Both the position numbers and the translations under genes were made by a program. Positions 32,052-35,802 of a stretch of DNA of 35,802 nt are shown here, piece after piece. Each line of letters opens with the position of its first letter. The stretch's first letter is position 1. The DNA comes from JBBQER01 sp052148155 (GTDB lineage Bacteria > Actinomycetota > Acidimicrobiia > IMCC26256 > PALSA-610): the NCBI GenBank assembly GCA_052148155.1, contig JBKQIY010000234.1, positions 1 through 35,802 of the forward strand, read 5' to 3'. The notes below the pieces were generated by a model, which saw nothing but the letters and a program-made list of their open reading frames with translations, did no database searches and was not told where the DNA came from.

Positions 32052-32414
32052 GTGGCCAGGTTGATCCTGCACATCACCACCGAATCCGAGTGGGCGGGCG
32101 CGCAAGCCGCGGGCGAATACCGTGCCCCGAGCCTCGATACCGAGGGGTTCATCCATTGCTCGACACCGGCGCAGGTGGTCCACGTCGGCGACTGGTTCTA
32201 TCGAGATGTTCCCGAGCTGGTGCTGCTGTGCATCGACCCCGGTGCCCTGACGAGCGCTGTGTTGTGGGAGGCGTCGACCGACGCGTTCGCGGGCGAATTC
32301 CCGCACGTGTACGGTCCGATCGCGCTGGAGGCGGTGCGGGCCGCGGTGCCGTGGGAACGCGGGGAGAGCGGCTTCGAAGTTCCCGCCAAGGTGCACGAAC
32401 TCGAAGAGCTGTAG
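32052..32414 (+). CDS. DUF952 family protein
   Basis: A 120-residue cytoplasmic protein of the DUF952 family. LILHITTESEWAGAQAAGEY and TEGFIHCSTPAQV (about 30-42) are the family hallmarks, followed by LVLLCIDPGAL and a C-terminal FPHVYGPI block. Members are often single genes or linked to glutathione-S-transferase-like domains; the reaction is unknown. The GTG at 32052 is preceded by CATTCT seven bases upstream, so the transcript may be leaderless. It stands alone after the gene-free stretch and converges on the SDR gene at 32512. Confidence 0.88.
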   Translation: MARLILHITTESEWAGAQAAGEYRAPSLDTEGFIHCSTPAQVVHVGDWFYRDVPELVLLCIDPGALTSAVLWEASTDAFAGEFPHVYGPIALEAVRAAVPWERGESGFEVPAKVHELEEL

Positions 32415-32463
32415 CGGTCGGGCGGCACTGACGTGTGACGCCTGCCACCTCGGGGTCTCTCCC

Positions 32464-32488
32464 GCCGGTCGGACGTCAGATGACCGGC
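32464..32488. terminator. Bidirectional terminator between DUF952 and SDR genes
   Basis: GCCGGTC (32464-32470) pairs with GACCGGC (32482-32488) in a perfect 7-bp stem with an 11-nt loop, between two convergent stop codons (32414 and 32512). Confidence 0.45.
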
Positions 32489-32511
32489 ACCGCGCCAGAC
32501 CCGTCGCCGGA

Positions 32512-33303
32512 CTACAGGTCCGCCAGGCCCAACTCGAGGTTGGCCTCTTCGAGACCCCCGTCGATCTCGAACAGTTTTCCGGTCACGAAACTGCCGGCGG
32601 GAGAGGCGAGGTACAGCGCGCAGTACGCGATATCTTGCGGCAGACCGAGTCGTTTCAGCGGTGTGCGTCGCACCATCTCGTCGTGGATCTCCTGATTGTC
32701 GAGGACGACGTCGAGTGCGCTCGTCGCGACCGACCCGACCGCGATCGCGTTGACGCGCACTTTGGGGGCGAGGTCGGCTGCGGTCAACCGGGTCATGTGC
32801 GTGAGCGCGGCTTTCGCCGTGCCGTACGCCACGAAGCCGCGGTCGCGAAGCCGTCCGATCGCCGAAGAGATGTTGACGACCGCGCCGGATCCGGCGGCGA
32901 GCATGTGCGGTGCGGCGGCCTTGGTCAACACGAACGCGGTCGTACAATTGAAATGAAACGCGCGCTCGAGGTAACCCGCGCTCGTGTCCAGAAACGGTCG
33001 TGGCATGGTGCCGCCCGCGTTGTTGACGACCACGTCGACGCGTCCGAACTCGGCCATCGTCTGAGCGACGAGGTCTTCGACCGCTTCGTTGTCGTTGACG
33101 TCGCTTGGGATCACGAGGGCACGACGACCGAAGCCACGCACTTCCTCGGCGACCGCGTCGAGCTGATCTTTGGTGCGGGCCGCCAGAACGACGTCGGCGC
33201 CGGCCTCGGCGTACGTCTTGGCGGTCTGCGCGCCGATACCGCGACCGGCGCCGGTGACGATCGCGACCTGTCCCGCAAGGGAGAACGCATCCGGCAGGCT
33301 CAC
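32512..33303 (-). CDS. SDR family oxidoreductase (FabG-like)
   Basis: A 263-residue classical SDR. TGAGRGIGAQTAKTYAEAGADVV is the cofactor loop; DVNDNEAV, NNAGG, ISSAIGRLRD (catalytic Ser) and AYGTAKAALTHM (Tyr-Lys) follow. The C-terminus has LPQDIAYCALYLASPAGSFVTGKLFEIDGG, typical of FabG and other 3-oxoacyl/3-hydroxyacyl reductases. The GTG start overlaps the MaoC stop by 4 nt (GTGA at 33300-33303), so the hydratase and dehydrogenase are translationally coupled and likely catalyse consecutive beta-oxidation-like steps (inference). Confidence 0.9.
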   Translation of the reverse strand: MSLPDAFSLAGQVAIVTGAGRGIGAQTAKTYAEAGADVVLAARTKDQLDAVAEEVRGFGRRALVIPSDVNDNEAVEDLVAQTMAEFGRVDVVVNNAGGTMPRPFLDTSAGYLERAFHFNCTTAFVLTKAAAPHMLAAGSGAVVNISSAIGRLRDRGFVAYGTAKAALTHMTRLTAADLAPKVRVNAIAVGSVATSALDVVLDNQEIHDEMVRRTPLKRLGLPQDIAYCALYLASPAGSFVTGKLFEIDGGLEEANLELGLADL

Positions 33304-33755
33304 GCCAGGTACCGGCTGATCGCGTCGACGATTGCCGCGGGCTTGTCGCCGCCTTCGCGCTCGATCGTGATACGCACGGTCGTCTGCACGCCGCCCGGCA
33401 CTTCTTTGGCGTCGATGAGCTCGCCGCGTGCCCGCAACTTTGAGCCGACCGGCACCGGCGACGGGAAGCGCACCTTGTCGGCGCCATAGTTGATGCCCAT
33501 CGAGATGCCCCCGACACGGATCAGCTGAGCGCCGAAATACGCGGCGAGCGACATCGTGAGGTAGCCATGCGCGATCGGTCCGCCGAACGGGCCGGCTTTG
33601 GCGCGTTCGGTATCGACGTGGATCCACTGGTTGTCGAGCGTGGCTTCGGCGAATTGGTTGATCTGTTTTTGGGTGATGGTCACCCAGTCGGTGGTGCCGA
33701 GGTCGGCGCCAACGGCGCCGAGCAGAGCCTGAGGGTTCGCGAATTCGGTCGTCAT
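33300..33755 (-). CDS. MaoC-like (R)-specific enoyl-CoA hydratase
   Basis: A 151-residue single hot-dog domain. The hydratase-2 motif runs FAEATLDNQWIHVDTERAKAGPFGGPIAHGYLTMSL (about 35-70), with Asp and His of the D-x5-H dyad within it. The C-terminal INYGADKVRFPSPVPVGSKLRARGEL completes the family pattern. It hydrates trans-2-enoyl-CoA to (R)-3-hydroxyacyl-CoA. It is first gene of a pair with the SDR at 32512-33303, which would oxidise or reduce the hydroxyacyl product. It is divergent from gyrB with 72 bases between starts. Confidence 0.9.
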   Translation of the reverse strand: MTTEFANPQALLGAVGADLGTTDWVTITQKQINQFAEATLDNQWIHVDTERAKAGPFGGPIAHGYLTMSLAAYFGAQLIRVGGISMGINYGADKVRFPSPVPVGSKLRARGELIDAKEVPGGVQTTVRITIEREGGDKPAAIVDAISRYLA

Positions 33756-33814
33756 GGGCCTAGGTGTATCAAAGCGGCGATCGGCAAAGCACGTTCGGCG
33801 TCTCGACCGTCACC

Positions 33815-33827
33815 TACGGTAGATGCC
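33815..33827 (+). promoter_or_regulatory. Leaderless -10 element of gyrB
   Basis: TACGGT (33815-33820) is followed by seven bases and the ATG at 33828. No Shine-Dalgarno is seen. The same strand arrangement recurs at other genes in the window. Confidence 0.45.
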
Positions 33828-35802
33828 ATGGCCGCCGGGACACGCAAACCAGGGAAGGGAACCAGATCCGCAGACTCCAGCGGATATTCCGCCGCGCACA
33901 TCCAGGTCCTCGAGGGGCTCGACCCCGTACGCAAACGGCCCGGCATGTATATCGGGTCGACCGGTCCGTCTGGGCTGCACCACCTCGTCTGGGAGGTTGT
34001 CGACAACGCCATCGACGAGGCGATGGCCGGTCACTGCACCCGCGTCGACGTGACCCTCCTCGCCGACGGCGGTGTCCGGGTGGCCGACGACGGCCGGGGC
34101 ATTCCGGTCGACGAACATCCGCAGTACAAGGGCCGCTCAGCGGCCGAGGTGGTCATGACCACCCTGCACGCGGGCGGAAAATTCGGTGGCGGCGGCTACA
34201 AGGTGTCGGGCGGCCTGCACGGCGTCGGTGTCTCGGTCGTGAATGCGCTGTCGTCACGGCTGATCCTCGACGTCGACCGCGACGGGCACACCTACCGGCA
34301 GGAGTACGCGGTCGAGCCGGGCGTGCGGGGCGGCCCGGTGAAGCCCGGTGTCCCGCAAGGCAAGCTCCGCGCGGTCGCGGCGTCGAGGCGCGGACACACC
34401 GGCACGACCATCACGTTCTGGCCCGATCCCGACGTGTTCGAAGAGATCGAGTTCCGAGCGGCGACGGTGACCGAGCGCTTGCAGGTGATGGCGTTCCTCA
34501 ATCGCGGCCTCACGATCTCGTTCACCGACGAACGTCCGGGTCGCAAAGAGCACGTCACGTTCCGCAACGACGCCGGCATCGTCGACTTCGTCCGCCATCT
34601 CAATCACGCCAAGGAGCCGCTCTTCGCCGATGTCGGCTCATTCAACGATTCCGGTCCCGAAGGTGAGGTCGAGGTCGCGTGGCAGTGGAACACCGGCTAC
34701 CACGAGGGCCTTCACAGCTACGCGAACGGCATTTCCACGACGGAGGGTGGGATGCACGCCGAGGGCTTCAAGCGGGCGCTCACCCAGGCGATCAACCGCT
34801 ACGCAAAGGCCCGCAACCTGCTCAAGGCCAAGGACGCCACCTTCCAAGGCGACGATGTGCGCGAGGGCCTGACCGCCATCGTGTCGGTGCGTCTTGCCGA
34901 TCCGCAGTTCGAGGGCCAGACCAAAGCCAAGCTCGGCAACACGGACATGCGTTCGCTGGTTGAACGGGCGACCAACGAACACTTCGGTCGCTGGCTTGAG
35001 GAACATCCCAATCCTGCCAAGGCCATCGTCGGCAAGGCCGCCAACGCGGCGAGGGCCCGCAGCGCCGCGAAGCAGGCCCGAGAGCTGACGCGGCGAAAGA
35101 CCGCGCTCGACGGTGTCGGTATGCCCGACAAGCTTGCCGACTGCGCGACTCGAGACCGTGAGAACACCGAGCTGTTCATCGTCGAGGGGGACTCAGCGGG
35201 CGGGTCGGCTCGCGACGCCCGAGACCCCAGAACGCAGGCGATCCTGCCATTGCGGGGCAAGATCCTCAACGTCGAGCGGGCATCGATGGACAAAGTCGTC
35301 GCGAACGCTGAAATCCAGTCGCTCACCGCCGCGATCGGAGCGGGGATCGGCGCAGACTTCGAGCTCGACAAAGTGCGTTACGGCAAGGTGATCGTGTTGG
35401 CCGACGCCGATGTCGACGGCGGGCACATCCGCACGCTGCTCATCACGTTCTTCTACCGGCAGATGACGCCGCTGGTCGAGGCGGGAAAGCTTTACGTCGC
35501 GCAACCGCCGCTCTATTCGGTCGACCTCGGCGGCGAGAAGCTCTACGTCCCCGATGACGCGGCGCGCATGCGTGTCATCGACGAGAACCCGAAGCGACAG
35601 TTGCAGTTCGCGCGGTTCAAAGGTCTGGGTGAGATGGACCCGCACGAGCTGCGAGAAACCTGCATGGACCCTGCCACGCGACATCTCGTGCGGCTCGACG
35701 TCGACCAGGCGGTCAGTGCCGACGAGCGCCTCGCGACGCTCATGGTCGACGTCGAGCCGCACGAGATGTCGCGTGGCAGGGTCCATGCAGGTTTCTCGCA
35801 GC
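33828..35802 (+). CDS. gyrB: DNA gyrase subunit B (type IIA topoisomerase ATPase subunit), 3' end missing
   Basis: The 5' 658 codons of a GyrB/ParE subunit, running off the window. The GHKL ATPase domain has EVVDNAIDEAMAG, DDGRGIPV and GLHGVGVSVVNALS. The transducer domain has QTKAKLGN; the TOPRIM domain has VEGDSAGGSA, LRGKILNVE and ADADVDGGHIRTLL. It introduces negative supercoils with GyrA; ParE is possible but the pattern looks GyrB. No dnaA, dnaN or recF is upstream, unusual for the replication-origin gyrB. From 35744 the frame (after ATLM) no longer reads like GyrB, where LMGEDVE-like sequence is expected. Those bases are an exact reverse complement of 35648-35706, so the last 59 bases are probably artefactual. 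Confidence 0.92.
   Translation, partial: MAAGTRKPGKGTRSADSSGYSAAHIQVLEGLDPVRKRPGMYIGSTGPSGLHHLVWEVVDNAIDEAMAGHCTRVDVTLLADGGVRVADDGRGIPVDEHPQYKGRSAAEVVMTTLHAGGKFGGGGYKVSGGLHGVGVSVVNALSSRLILDVDRDGHTYRQEYAVEPGVRGGPVKPGVPQGKLRAVAASRRGHTGTTITFWPDPDVFEEIEFRAATVTERLQVMAFLNRGLTISFTDERPGRKEHVTFRNDAGIVDFVRHLNHAKEPLFADVGSFNDSGPEGEVEVAWQWNTGYHEGLHSYANGISTTEGGMHAEGFKRALTQAINRYAKARNLLKAKDATFQGDDVREGLTAIVSVRLADPQFEGQTKAKLGNTDMRSLVERATNEHFGRWLEEHPNPAKAIVGKAANAARARSAAKQARELTRRKTALDGVGMPDKLADCATRDRENTELFIVEGDSAGGSARDARDPRTQAILPLRGKILNVERASMDKVVANAEIQSLTAAIGAGIGADFELDKVRYGKVIVLADADVDGGHIRTLLITFFYRQMTPLVEAGKLYVAQPPLYSVDLGGEKLYVPDDAARMRVIDENPKRQLQFARFKGLGEMDPHELRETCMDPATRHLVRLDVDQAVSADERLATLMVDVEPHEMSRGRVHAGFSQ
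35648..35802. repeat. 59-bp perfect inverted repeat at the right edge (fold-back)
   Basis: Arm 1 is 35648-35706, the spacer is 37 nt (35707-35743), and arm 2 is 35744-35802, ending exactly at the window end. The arms are identical over 59 bases in reverse complement. Arm 1 encodes the conserved MDPATR segment of GyrB, so it is native and arm 2 is the copy. Confidence 0.95.

Overview
The window is high-GC bacterial DNA. Gene starts often use GTG or TTG, and adjacent genes often overlap by 4 nt. Several genes that lead an operon sit 6-7 bases downstream of a TANNNT -10 hexamer with no ribosome binding site, the leaderless arrangement typical of actinobacteria. Gene content agrees with an actinobacterium: CaiB/BaiF, acyl-CoA ligases, several SDRs, P450, MaoC, a LppP/LprE-like lipoprotein, an LpqC-like esterase and one KstR-type operator. 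I infer an environmental actinomycete, possibly an acidimicrobiian, but no rRNA or other phylogenetic marker proves it. No tRNA, rRNA, CRISPR array or intact insertion sequence was seen.

Layout. 1-4441: a small conserved protein, a patatin-like lipase, a gene-free 640 bp, then a nucleoside hydrolase and a CaiB/BaiF CoA-transferase. 4444-7354: an XRE regulator coupled to a malonyl-CoA-synthetase-like ligase, divergent from GDP-mannose 4,6-dehydratase. 7826-10289: an epimerase and a TetR regulator, divergent, with palindromes between them, then a Ser/Thr-rich lipoprotein. 10371-14103: a four-gene pseudopilin cluster. Its last member is a type IV prepilin whose C-terminus is extended by seven tandem repeats of about 80 residues. 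14308-14964: an STAS anti-anti-sigma-like gene with a structured leader, and an overlapping 45-residue membrane protein, closed by a 16-bp hairpin. 15072-20747: an LpqC-like esterase, a DinG-type helicase, an APH-like kinase and a LPG-synthase-like membrane protein.

20786-24946: a tightly overlapping six-gene operon: UGSC-family protein (Cys form), unknown partner, NifU-like CxxC protein, MarR regulator, orphan D12-class adenine methylase and an SDR. It has a leaderless promoter spanned by a palindrome. 25165-31359: lipid/steroid-type catabolism. A minus-strand operon (SDR, RmlC-like cupin, P450, SnoaL-like) diverges from an acyl-CoA ligase and an amidohydrolase; the amidohydrolase has a perfect match to the KstR consensus over its promoter. 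32052-33755: a DUF952 protein, then a MaoC hydratase/SDR pair on the minus strand. 33828-35802: the 5' part of gyrB.

The last 59 bases are an exact reverse complement of 35648-35706. They break the GyrB reading at a conserved point, so the right edge is probably a fold-back assembly or library artefact. The best candidates for undescribed biology are the repeat-extended prepilin with its pseudopilin operon, and the UGSC/partner/NifU-like/MarR/methylase operon.
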